NCBI RefSeq assembly: GCF_001684965.1 | Contig: NZ_MAYG01000032.1 | Coordinates: 1-64,000, forward strand | Direction of reading: 5' to 3' | DNA length: 64,000 nt | Source of the DNA: Chryseobacterium arthrosphaerae | Lineage (GTDB): Bacteria > Bacteroidota > Bacteroidia > Flavobacteriales > Weeksellaceae | In this document: one piece after another, positions 9,665 to 17,784 of the stretch | Layout: every line of letters starts with the position of its first letter | Numbering within the stretch: the stretch's first letter is position 1 | Notes under the pieces: generated by a model | Seen by the model: only the letters and a program-made list of their open reading frames with translations | Told to the model about the DNA's origin: nothing | The model's database searches: none | Program-made: the position numbers and the translations under genes

Positions 9665-11953
9665 TTAAGCTTTTTTTTCTCTTCTCTGGGCATCCAATAC
9701 TGCAATAGTGGCAAGGTTTACGATCTCGTCTACACTTGAACGCATCTGAAGTACGTGTACCGGCTGCTTCAGTCCCATAAGGATCGGTCCGATTACCTGT
9801 GCTACTTTCATTCCTCTCAGGATTTTATAAGAAAGGTTGGCACTTTCCAGATTCGGGAAGATGAATGTATTGGCCGGTGTAGTTCCCAGTTTTGAGAATG
9901 GATAATCGCTCAGGTGATCTGCATTCATTGCAAAATCAGGCTGAATTTCACCATCAACAACCATTTTAGGATATTTCTCGTGAAGGATGCTTACTGCTTT
10001 AGCCACTTTCTTGGACGTTTCAGAGATCGCAGCAAAGTTTTCGAATCCAAGCATTGCAATTCTCGGCTCAATAGCGAAAGATTTAACGGTAAATTCTGCC
10101 ATTTTAGCAATATTCACAAGGTCTTCAGCCGTAGGGTTCTGATTGATGGAAGTATCTGCGAAGAAAATAGGTTTCTTTTCAGACAGGATCATCATCATCG
10201 CCGCTACTTTATCTACTCCTTTATCTTTTTCAATAACTTCCAGAACAGGACGTAATACTGAAGTATAGTTTTTAGAGAATCCTACGATAAGCCCGTCTGT
10301 ATCACCATGTTTCAGCATTAAAGGTCCGAAATAGTCTCTCTGACGAACATATCTCTTCGCCTTGTACTCATTCATTCCTTTTCTCTGACGAAGTTTCCAA
10401 AGGGTTTCCCTGTATTTTTTTCTGTTTTCTTTCTGATCGTCATCACTTGGATCAATGATCGGAACATCCAGACTGATTCCGTAACGTTCCATCTGCTCCT
10501 TGATGTATTTTTTATCTCCTAAAAGGCTTGGATAAGCGATTCCTTCTTCATACAGGATCTGGGCAGCCTTCAGTACATTATATTCTTCAGCATTTCCAAG
10601 GGTGATTCTCTTCGGATTGGATTTGGCACGGCTCTGCATCATTCTTACCAATCTCTCATCCCTTCCCATTCTGTCTAAAAGCTGGTGCTCGTATTCTTCG
10701 AAGTCAGTGATTTCTTTTCTGGCAACACCACTTTCCATAGCGGCTTTAGCTACAGCGCTTGATACTTTTGTGATCAGTCTGTTGTCAAATGGTTTCGGAA
10801 TGAAATATTCTCTTCCAAACTGTAAGTTCTGAACGTTATAAGCCAAAATTACAGCTTCCGGCACCGGCTCTTTGGCCAGGTCAGCAATAGCATGCACGGC
10901 AGCCAGCTTCATCGCTTCATTGATTCCTGTAGCCTGCACATCCAAAGCACCACGGAAGATATACGGGAACCCAAGCACGTTGTTTACCTGGTTAGGATAA
11001 TCACTTCTTCCTGTCGCCATGATTACGTCTTTACGGGTTTCAAGGGCAAGGTCATAAGCAATTTCCGGATCCGGGTTAGCCAAAGCGAATACGATTGGAT
11101 TTTCGTTCATGCCCAGCAGCATTTCCGGCGTCATCACATTTCCTTTAGACAATCCAACGAAAACATCAGATCCTTTTACAGCATCTTCAAGTGTTTCAAT
11201 ATCGGTCTGCACAATGAAGTCTAATTTTTCAGGGGTAAGGTTTTCTCTCTTATGGTTGATCACTCCTTTGCTGTCACACATCAGGACGTTTTCTTTTTTC
11301 AGTCCCAATGAGATATAAAGTTTGGTACATGCGATAGCAGCAGCACCTGCTCCGTTCACCACCATTTTCACGTCTTCAATATTCTTATTGGCAATCTGCA
11401 GTGAGTTGATCAGTGCTGCCGCAGAAATAATGGCTGTACCATGCTGGTCATCATGCATCAAAGGAATATTCAATTCCTCTTTCAGTCTTTGTTCTATATA
11501 AAATGCTTCAGGAGCTTTGATATCTTCAAGGTTGATTCCTCCGAAAGTAGGGGCAATACCTTTTACAATTTCAATAAATTTATCAGGATCCTTTTCATCA
11601 ATTTCAATATCAAAAACGTTGATATCTGCAAAGATTTTAAAAAGAAGACCTTTTCCTTCCATTACGGGTTTTGAAGCTTCAGCCCCGATGTCTCCCAATC
11701 CAAGTACGGCAGTACCGTTAGAAATTACGGCTACCAGGTTTCCTTTTCCTGTGTAATCATAAACGGTTTCCGGCTTGTCATGAATTTCCATACAGGGAAC
11801 AGCTACTCCCGGAGAATATGCCAATGACAGATCTCTTTGAGAAGAGTGTGGTTTCGATGGAATAACTTCAATTTTTCCTTTAGGTTCTGCTTTATGATAA
11901 TCTAGCGCGGCCTGGCTAAAGTTCTTTTCGTCGCGATTGTTGTTACTTGACAT
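9665..11953 (-). CDS. maeB: NADP-dependent malic enzyme, MaeB type
   Basis: Oxidatively decarboxylates malate to pyruvate, yielding NADPH and linking the TCA cycle to biosynthesis. The 762-residue length is that of the MaeB hybrid class. The N-terminal malic domain (about residues 15-165) has [12 protein letters not shown] and [13 protein letters not shown]. The NAD(P)-binding domain (about 170-410) has a [13 protein letters not shown] nucleotide loop. A C-terminal phosphotransacetylase-like domain (about 430-762) acts in regulation in characterised relatives. The downstream side is closed by an intrinsic terminator. The kinase-like gene at 11969-12820 ends 15 nt upstream of this start, so the two are probably one transcript. 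Confidence 0.96.
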   Translation of the reverse strand: MSSNNNRDEKNFSQAALDYHKAEPKGKIEVIPSKPHSSQRDLSLAYSPGVAVPCMEIHDKPETVYDYTGKGNLVAVISNGTAVLGLGDIGAEASKPVMEGKGLLFKIFADINVFDIEIDEKDPDKFIEIVKGIAPTFGGINLEDIKAPEAFYIEQRLKEELNIPLMHDDQHGTAIISAAALINSLQIANKNIEDVKMVVNGAGAAAIACTKLYISLGLKKENVLMCDSKGVINHKRENLTPEKLDFIVQTDIETLEDAVKGSDVFVGLSKGNVMTPEMLLGMNENPIVFALANPDPEIAYDLALETRKDVIMATGRSDYPNQVNNVLGFPYIFRGALDVQATGINEAMKLAAVHAIADLAKEPVPEAVILAYNVQNLQFGREYFIPKPFDNRLITKVSSAVAKAAMESGVARKEITDFEEYEHQLLDRMGRDERLVRMMQSRAKSNPKRITLGNAEEYNVLKAAQILYEEGIAYPSLLGDKKYIKEQMERYGISLDVPIIDPSDDDQKENRKKYRETLWKLRQRKGMNEYKAKRYVRQRDYFGPLMLKHGDTDGLIVGFSKNYTSVLRPVLEVIEKDKGVDKVAAMMMILSEKKPIFFADTSINQNPTAEDLVNIAKMAEFTVKSFAIEPRIAMLGFENFAAISETSKKVAKAVSILHEKYPKMVVDGEIQPDFAMNADHLSDYPFSKLGTTPANTFIFPNLESANLSYKILRGMKVAQVIGPILMGLKQPVHVLQMRSSVDEIVNLATIAVLDAQRREKKA

Positions 11954-11968
11954 AAATTTCGTTTTTTG

Positions 11969-12820
11969 TTAAAGGATATATTTAATGTGGTAATCTACTA
12001 AGCTTTCAATTGGTTTCTGAACAACATGTCCCACATTTAAATTCAGTTCTGCAGCTACAGAACGCAGTATATTTTCATAATAATAAGCGATAGAGCCGAT
12101 GAAATTGATCTCAGCATCTTTAGCTTCCTCATAAGGAAGAACCTGGTATTCAAAGAAATTTTTCATTTCTTCAAAAACCATGTCTTTGAAATAAGGGTGC
12201 TCTTTTCTTTCGATCACAAATTTGGTAAAGTTGGCCAAATAAGCATTGGGCCTTGGCGTATGGTACATATTTTTCAATGCATCTTCTACGGTAAGCTGGT
12301 AATCTGCTTCAAAATCATGGTGAAGATCAGCAGGCAGTTTTTTCATAAAATATCTGCGTACCAACTGCTTTCCGATAGCGCTGCCGCTTCCTTCATCTCC
12401 GATCAGGAAACCAAGTGAAGGCAGTTCGATCTTCAGGGTTTCCCCATCAAAAAAACATGAGTTTGATCCTGTGCCCAGAATGCACACAATTGCAGGTTTA
12501 CCGCTATATGCAGCATATGCAGCAGCCATCAGATCTTCTTTTACGATGATGTCTGCTTTTCCGAATACCTTTTTCAGCTCTTCTTCTATGGTTTCGCAGT
12601 TTTTTTTCACACCACATCCTGAACCATAGAAAAACACTTTGGTAATTGAATTTTTTACCGATATCAGATTGCTATTTTTCTGTATCTCCGGAGCAATAAG
12701 CTCTCTGTTGATAAAATTCGGATTGAAGCCGATGGTTTCTGTTTTCAGAAAAACTTTTTTAAAGTCATCAAGGATCACCCAATCCGATTTAGTAGAACCA
12801 CTATCTACAATAGCAACCAT
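11969..12820 (-). CDS. BadF/BadG-type ATPase, N-acetylglucosamine kinase-like
   Basis: A 283-residue protein of the ASKHA (actin/hexokinase) fold. The N-terminal phosphate-1 loop reads VDSGSTKSDWVI, the phosphate-2 region ILGTGSNSCFFDG, and a glycine-rich segment FLIGDEGSGSAIG follows. These are hallmarks of the BadF/BadG/BcrA/BcrD family that includes N-acetylglucosamine kinase. The likely reaction is ATP-dependent phosphorylation of an amino sugar in cell-wall recycling, but the exact substrate cannot be read from the sequence. It precedes maeB by 15 nt on the same strand. The ATG at 12820 places the first motif at the expected N terminus. Confidence 0.85.
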   Translation of the reverse strand: MVAIVDSGSTKSDWVILDDFKKVFLKTETIGFNPNFINRELIAPEIQKNSNLISVKNSITKVFFYGSGCGVKKNCETIEEELKKVFGKADIIVKEDLMAAAYAAYSGKPAIVCILGTGSNSCFFDGETLKIELPSLGFLIGDEGSGSAIGKQLVRRYFMKKLPADLHHDFEADYQLTVEDALKNMYHTPRPNAYLANFTKFVIERKEHPYFKDMVFEEMKNFFEYQVLPYEEAKDAEINFIGSIAYYYENILRSVAAELNLNVGHVVQKPIESLVDYHIKYIL

Positions 12821-12905
12821 ATTTTAGATTTTAATTTAAGGGTGCTAAATTATGAATTTATCTTCAATTAGCGTTTAAAAACAACCTGGAAGCTGTCTAA
12901 AATCA

Positions 12906-13169
12906 TTAATGTTTAATCTGAGTTTTTTTTTCGTTGAACTGGAGAAGCCAGTCTTCAATTTCATCTTCCAGATAGGAAGCCTGTAAAACCATTGCATTAA
13001 TAAAATCATCGGGAACGGGTTCACCGCTGGAATTCTCAAGATTCCAAAGTTCATTGGACATATTTTCATACTCGGAGTACACTCTTTTGAAGCGGGAACT
13101 TTCTTTCTCAAGAGCCTCAATATTTTTCTGTTGAAGCTGGAATTTTCTGTATTTGTTTTGACGTTTCAT
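12906..13169 (-). CDS. Small coiled-coil protein of unknown function
   Basis: An 87-residue hydrophilic, acidic-basic protein, predicted mostly helical. It starts MKRQNKYRKFQLQQKNIEAL, and a heptad-like pattern suggests a coiled coil over about residues 10-45. No family is recognised. The internal ATG at 13169 is preferred over the in-frame codon at 13229 because the extra 20 residues look non-conserved and run into the intergenic region. It lies upstream of the N-acetylglucosamine kinase-like gene with an 85-nt gap and could be monocistronic. Confidence 0.65.
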   Translation of the reverse strand: MKRQNKYRKFQLQQKNIEALEKESSRFKRVYSEYENMSNELWNLENSSGEPVPDDFINAMVLQASYLEDEIEDWLLQFNEKKTQIKH

Positions 13170-13377
13170 ACAAATATTATTATCAGTTGGGTCATAAAAT
13201 TTTGGAGTAGTATGCTCTCTAGCACGCATTACAAGATAGAAAAGACCATCAACACAAGGCGTTGAAAATGAATTTATTATCAGGTTATTATTACATCATT
13301 CTGAATATTAAAATTAGAAATAATTTTTATTTAAAAAAATATTTTAACAACTTTTTTCAGTGTTTAACATATAGTTA

Positions 13378-13505
13378 TAAATTTGCATACTCATACGGGG
13401 ATGTATGGTAATTACCGGTGATCATCAACCACGATCAGTAGCCGGAATACTACAGGTCAGGCATTTTTTCAGCTATAAAAAAGACTGATCTCCGCCACCG
13501 TATGA
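13378..13505 (+). ncRNA. Candidate structured RNA upstream of the GtrA/PlsC operon
   Basis: A -7 box TAAATTTG (13378-13385) predicts a start near 13391. From there the transcript can fold strongly. CATACGG (13392-13398) pairs with CCGTATG (13498-13504) as a closing helix. Internally GTAG / CTAC (13438-13453 region) and AGGTCAG / CTGATCT (13454-13492 region, one G-T pair) form arms, the latter enclosing TTTTTT / AAAAAA. The block is more GC-rich than its flanks and ends 30 nt before the GtrA-like start codon. It matches no riboswitch class I recognise, and the -33 box is weak. It could be a cis-regulatory leader for 13535-14725 or an independent RNA. Confidence 0.45.
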
Positions 13506-13534
13506 ATACATTTTCAGGTTTTTATATTAATTGA

Positions 13535-13993
13535 ATGAAAGAAATACTCATACGCCAGAAACAGGTTCTGTTCTTCATCATTGCAGGGGGACTGAGCGCC
13601 GTTGTAGAAATCGGCAGCTTTAAGCTATTCAGCACTTATCTCCCACAGCTTTTGACAAGAGAAACCAATTTTTATGGTGTGCACTACCCGTTAAGCAACA
13701 TCTTTTCGACCAGCTGCGGGATCATTACCAATTACTTTCTGAGCATCTGGTTTGTTTTTGAAAGAGGAAAGCATTCCAAGAAAAAAGAGTTTGCGTATTT
13801 TATGGTGGTCTCTTTTTTTTCCACGCTGCTGAGTTTAGGTTTCTTCCAGGTATTTTACAGTTTTATATTTAAAGATAATATCAATTTAATTTTTTATACC
13901 TTGAGTCCGGAAATGATCAGTAAAATTGCGGCAATCTTACTGGTGTCCATCCTCAACTATTCGGTAAAAAAGAAAGTAATTTTTAACGGTTAA
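13535..13993 (+). CDS. GtrA-like family membrane protein
   Basis: A 152-residue protein with about four membrane segments and the GtrA-family pattern: an N-terminal FFIIAGGLSAVVEIGSFKLF, a central STSCGIITNYFLSIWFVFE, and a C-terminal segment ending in a basic tail. Family members are thought to help move undecaprenyl-linked sugars across the inner membrane for cell-surface glycan modification. No glycosyltransferase partner lies beside it here. Instead, plsC starts 3 nt after its stop, so the pair is one operon, possibly with the structured leader upstream. Confidence 0.8.
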   Translation: MKEILIRQKQVLFFIIAGGLSAVVEIGSFKLFSTYLPQLLTRETNFYGVHYPLSNIFSTSCGIITNYFLSIWFVFERGKHSKKKEFAYFMVVSFFSTLLSLGFFQVFYSFIFKDNINLIFYTLSPEMISKIAAILLVSILNYSVKKKVIFNG

Positions 13994-13996
13994 GCG

Positions 13997-14725
13997 GTGA
14001 CAAAAATTTTAAATTATCTCTGGAGATTCTGGCTTCTGCTACTGGCATTTGTTTTAACGGTAATTATCGGAATCCCTGTCTATATTCTGTCTTTCAATAA
14101 AAAGCATTACCGGTATGCTTATAAATTTGTCCGTATCTGGTGCTATGGTATGTTTTACGGAATGGGTTTCCGGTATGATCTCATCCAGCTTTCGGAACAG
14201 AAGAAAGATAAAAATAAAGAATATGTTTTCATCTCGAATCATACATCGATCATGGACATTATGCTTACCTGCATTCTGTTTCCCGATCATCCGATCTGTT
14301 TTGTGGGAAAGAAGGAGCTTGTAAAGATTCCTATTTTCGGGACGATCTATAAAAGGATATGTGTAATGGTAGACAGAACGAGCGCCCGAAGCCGAGCTGA
14401 TGTATACCGCAGATGTGCTGAGAAGATGGAAGAAGGCAACAGCATCGCAATTTTCCCGGAAGGAGGGGTACCTGATGACACGTCTGTAATTCTGGATGAT
14501 TTTAAAGACGGGGCTTTTATCCTGTCTTCCAAACATCACTCTCCTATCGCCATGTATACATTTATCGGGCTTAAGGAGATGTTTCCTTTTGAAAACAGCA
14601 AAGGATACCCTGGAAGAGTCAGGGTTTATTTCAACGGAATTCTGGAGCCTTCCGATTCTCCCAAAGACCTTAAAGAAGAGGCTTATCAGGAAATAAAAAA
14701 AACTTTATTAAAGCATTCCATTTAA
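13997..14725 (+). CDS. plsC: 1-acyl-sn-glycerol-3-phosphate acyltransferase family protein
   Basis: Membrane acyltransferase that esterifies the sn-2 position of lysophosphatidic acid, or a related acceptor, in phospholipid synthesis. The 242 residues include an N-terminal membrane segment (about 10-32), the catalytic HX4D motif NHTSIMD (His82, Asp87), the substrate-binding VDRTSARSR region and IFPEGG. The start is GTG at 13997, 3 nt after the GtrA-like stop; no upstream alternative fits. Substrate preference within the PlsC family cannot be told from the sequence. Confidence 0.9.
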   Translation: MTKILNYLWRFWLLLLAFVLTVIIGIPVYILSFNKKHYRYAYKFVRIWCYGMFYGMGFRYDLIQLSEQKKDKNKEYVFISNHTSIMDIMLTCILFPDHPICFVGKKELVKIPIFGTIYKRICVMVDRTSARSRADVYRRCAEKMEEGNSIAIFPEGGVPDDTSVILDDFKDGAFILSSKHHSPIAMYTFIGLKEMFPFENSKGYPGRVRVYFNGILEPSDSPKDLKEEAYQEIKKTLLKHSI

Positions 14726-14735
14726 CGGAAATAGC

Positions 14736-14743
14736 TATATTTG
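14736..14743 (+). promoter_or_regulatory. Possible promoter of the sugar transporter gene
   Basis: TATATTTG fits the Bacteroidota -7 consensus TAnnTTTG exactly, 21 nt ahead of the ATG at 14765 and just past the plsC stop. No TTG-type -33 box is visible at the usual spacing, so support is partial. Confidence 0.35.
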
Positions 14744-14764
14744 TTTGTGAAATCTATAATAAAT

Positions 14765-16210
14765 ATGTCAAATTATTCTAAACAAACCAATTGGGCCCAA
14801 TTCATTCCATTGGTTACTGTATTCTTCTTTTGGGGATTCGTAGCAGCCAGTAATGATATTCTTATCCCAGTTTTTCAAAAAGCCTTCAATCTATCTCAAA
14901 CTGAAAGTATGCTGGTTCAGATCTGCTTTTATGTTGCGTATACTGTAGGTTCTTTAATTTATATGATTGTCTCAAAAAGCCTGAGACAGGACCTGATCAA
15001 TAAAATCGGGTACAAAAACGGTCTTATTGTGGGGCTTTTGATTTCCGCACTGGGAACGCTGCTGTTCTATCCTGCAGCCAATATGCACTCTTTCCCGTTA
15101 ATGATCTCAGGATTATTTATTGTAGGTTTAGGATTCTCTCTTCAACAGATTGTAGCCAACCCGCTCGCTATTGAGGTAGGTCCTACGGAAACAGGATCTC
15201 AGAGACTGACAATGGCCGGGGGAATCAATAATCTGGGAACCACTATCGGGCCGCTTATCGTTGCATTTGCCATTTTTGGTTCTGCAAGCGCTGCCAATAC
15301 AGAAGCAAGCATCGAAAGTGTAAAGACACCTTACCTGATCCTTGGTGCTGCCTTTGCGTTGGTTGCCTTAATGCTTAAATTCTCTTCGCTTCCTGCCGTG
15401 ACCCCTACCAATACTGAAGATACAGACAGTAAAACTCCGGGAGAGCACAGAACTTCTGCTTTCCAGTACCCTCAGCTGGTCATGGGAATGATTGCGATTT
15501 TTGTATATGTAGGAGTGGAAGTTTCTACCGCCAGTAACCTTCCTGCCTATATGGAAAAAGGCTTAGGTTTTGAAACCAAAGAAGTAGCTCCCTATATCTC
15601 TTTATACTGGGCATCTTTAATGATCGGCCGTTGGACGGGTGCCGTAGAGGCATTTGATTTCAGCGCCGGTTTCAAAAAGATCTTAAGATTCTTAGCGCCT
15701 TATCTTGCATTCGGTGTATTTTTATTAGTAAATGCTATTGCCAAGCATGATCTTTCTCCATTTTACGTTTATGGATTCGTTATCATTGCAATGATCATCT
15801 GCGATATCATGAGTAAAGGAAATCCGGCAAGAATGCTTCTGATCTTCTCTTTAGCAGGAATTACCGCTTTACTGATAGGAATGTTTACTTCAGGAATGGT
15901 ATCTGTATATGCATTTACCAGTGTAGGTCTTTTCTGTTCTACCTTATGGCCGTGCATCTTTGCTCTGGCAATTAACGGACTTGGAAAGCATACCAACCAG
16001 GGTTCCGGGTACCTGATTATGATGATCATGGGAGGAGGTATTGTAAGTTTTATCCAGGGATATATTGCTGATATTACCAATATTCATTTCAGTTATATTG
16101 TAGGGGTTGCCTGTTTTGCTTATCTTGCATTCTATGCGATCCGTGTAACGGGAATTCTGAAAGCCCAGGGCATTGATCTGGATAAGATAACCAAAGGAAA
16201 TGGTCATTAA
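14765..16210 (+). CDS. FucP-type sugar MFS transporter
   Basis: A 481-residue, 12-segment major facilitator protein of the fucose/glucose/galactose:proton symporter group. The N terminus MSNYSKQTNWAQFIPL runs into FFFWGFVAASNDILIPVFQK, the FucP-like first helix, and the central QQIVANPLAIEVGP and GGINNLGTTIGPLI motifs are typical of this group. The ATG at 14765 is preferred to an in-frame TTG at 14741 because it starts just before the first conserved helix. A -7 box precedes it. The next gene overlaps its end by 11 nt. The exact sugar is not determinable. Confidence 0.9.
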   Translation: MSNYSKQTNWAQFIPLVTVFFFWGFVAASNDILIPVFQKAFNLSQTESMLVQICFYVAYTVGSLIYMIVSKSLRQDLINKIGYKNGLIVGLLISALGTLLFYPAANMHSFPLMISGLFIVGLGFSLQQIVANPLAIEVGPTETGSQRLTMAGGINNLGTTIGPLIVAFAIFGSASAANTEASIESVKTPYLILGAAFALVALMLKFSSLPAVTPTNTEDTDSKTPGEHRTSAFQYPQLVMGMIAIFVYVGVEVSTASNLPAYMEKGLGFETKEVAPYISLYWASLMIGRWTGAVEAFDFSAGFKKILRFLAPYLAFGVFLLVNAIAKHDLSPFYVYGFVIIAMIICDIMSKGNPARMLLIFSLAGITALLIGMFTSGMVSVYAFTSVGLFCSTLWPCIFALAINGLGKHTNQGSGYLIMMIMGGGIVSFIQGYIADITNIHFSYIVGVACFAYLAFYAIRVTGILKAQGIDLDKITKGNGH

Positions 16211-17261
16211 AATAACAAAAACAATATATAAGAAGAAAAGGTTTTGGGCAGGTTTATTACTTGCCCAATTTCTTTTGTTTTACAGTTTCTCGAAGTCATC
16301 ACGGATGGTTTCTTTTTTTGAAAAATTCTTTGAGTTGCAAAAGAAAATCCACCAGATGCTGTTCAGCCGGATTCCGTTTTCTATGGGGGATCTTATATAT
16401 ATTCTTCTGGGAGTTTTTTTTCTTTATTGTCTGATATGTTTATTCTGGAAGAAAAAAAGGAGCATGGCCGTGATGAAGATCCTGATCGTGGTGAACATCT
16501 TCTATTTCAGCTATCAGGTATTCTGGGGAATGCTCTATTTTCAGACGCCTATCATCAGGAAGCTTGAAAATCAAAAAAAGCCTGATATCACAAAAGCCAA
16601 AGAACTGGCTCTCCGGTATCTTGAAAAATGCAAGGTATCACGAACTGCCGTACGTGAAGATCATCATGGAATCTTCGTGATTACCGACCTGAAATCTGTA
16701 CAACAGGAAATTCTTCACCAGCAGACAAAACTGCCTCAATATACTTCAGATAAAAAAGCACCGCAGGTTTTAGCAATCAAACCCAGCTTATTTAAAAATA
16801 TCATGAGTTTTACGGGCATTCTGGGCTATTATAATCCTTTCACTGCGGAAGCGCAATACAATTCTGAGCTTCCTTCCACATTTGTTCCTTTTACCACCGC
16901 TCATGAAAGTTCTCATCAGCTTGGTTTCGCCAGGGAACAGGAAGCCAATTTTGTGGGCTATTTACTAGGTATTCACTCCGGCAATTCAGACCTCAGATAC
17001 AGTACTGAATATTTTACCTTGAAAAGTCTTTTAAGGTTCATTGCGGAAGAGGATCCTGAGTTTGTAAAGTCTGTCCTGAACAATTATTCTCCTGCCATGA
17101 AAAGAGACCGTGCCTATGAGAGAAGTTTCATCTTCCGTCACCAGGGATGGCTGGATGAATTCTTTGGGTTCACCAATAATTTGTTTTTAAAAACGAATCA
17201 GCAGGAAGGTTCGGTTACCTATTCCTACTTTATAGATCTTCTTCTCAACTACGAAAAATAG
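16200..17261 (+). CDS. DUF3810 family membrane protein with HExxH motif
   Basis: A 353-residue protein with membrane segments near residues 15-32, 63-83 and 92-113 and a soluble C-terminal region. It contains a zinc-metallopeptidase-like HESSHQLGF (His235, Glu236, His239) followed by an EANFVGYL helix that could supply a third metal ligand. This is the DUF3810 family arrangement, and a role as a membrane-anchored peptidase is inferred, not shown. The ATG overlaps the transporter gene by 11 nt, so translation is probably coupled. A hairpin at 17271-17296 follows the stop. Confidence 0.8.
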   Translation: MVIKITKTIYKKKRFWAGLLLAQFLLFYSFSKSSRMVSFFEKFFELQKKIHQMLFSRIPFSMGDLIYILLGVFFLYCLICLFWKKKRSMAVMKILIVVNIFYFSYQVFWGMLYFQTPIIRKLENQKKPDITKAKELALRYLEKCKVSRTAVREDHHGIFVITDLKSVQQEILHQQTKLPQYTSDKKAPQVLAIKPSLFKNIMSFTGILGYYNPFTAEAQYNSELPSTFVPFTTAHESSHQLGFAREQEANFVGYLLGIHSGNSDLRYSTEYFTLKSLLRFIAEEDPEFVKSVLNNYSPAMKRDRAYERSFIFRHQGWLDEFFGFTNNLFLKTNQQEGSVTYSYFIDLLLNYEK

Positions 17262-17263
17262 CA

Positions 17264-17351
17264 TAAAAAAAGAATCGTATCAGGCGATACGATTCTAAAA
17301 ACACAAATGATGAAAAAAAATTTATTACCTTGACTTGTTCCCTCATTCAAG
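17264..17351 (-). ncRNA. Candidate small RNA ending in an intrinsic terminator
   Basis: On the minus strand a near-consensus promoter (TTG at 17384-17386, 18-nt spacer, TACTTTTA at 17358-17365 against TAnnTTTG) would start a transcript near 17351. About 55 nt later it meets an 11-bp hairpin AGAATCGTATC / GATACGATTCT (17271-17296) followed by seven T on this strand. No ORF fits. Alternatively the hairpin is just a terminator shared by the converging genes at 17261 and 17785, although its T-run favours the minus strand. Confidence 0.35.
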
Positions 17352-17784
17352 GCGATGTAAAAGTACGACATATTTTATAAATACAAAAACATTTATCTCC
17401 TTTTTTAAAACTTTATGAAAACTTTATGATTTTTTAAGTTTTTTTGAGTTCAATCACCAACCATATAAATCACAATTAATTTCACTATATTACAAAGTAA
17501 ATTCAACCAAAAGGGATTTAACATAGAAATATTTTACAAAATCAATCATTTGTTTAAAAATATAACACCGCTATTTTCCTGTTTTTTCAACGGATGAAAA
17601 ATTGGAGTTATTTACATTTTTATTATGATATAATTCTAAAATTTGTATTCCATTAATTATCCTCAGATGAAGTCATTTTTGTGATTAAAAAATACTAGTG
17701 TCTCCGGAGAAAATATGATTTTAAAATTTCTTATAAGAAATGTCAGAAGTTATTGAATTATCAAATATAAGAAATCGGAACATT
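17297..17784. other. AT-rich intergenic gap
   Basis: Very AT-rich sequence between the converging DUF3810 and S15 peptidase genes. Apart from the possible minus-strand promoter at 17358-17386, no coding region, strong repeat or structured element was seen. It marks the left border of the natural-product island. Confidence 0.6.

Noticed and set aside
13391..13505. Resemblance of the AGGTCAGG stretch to signal recognition particle RNA
   Set aside because: The conserved SRP loop (GGAA followed by the AGCAG side) is missing and the arms do not match helix 8.
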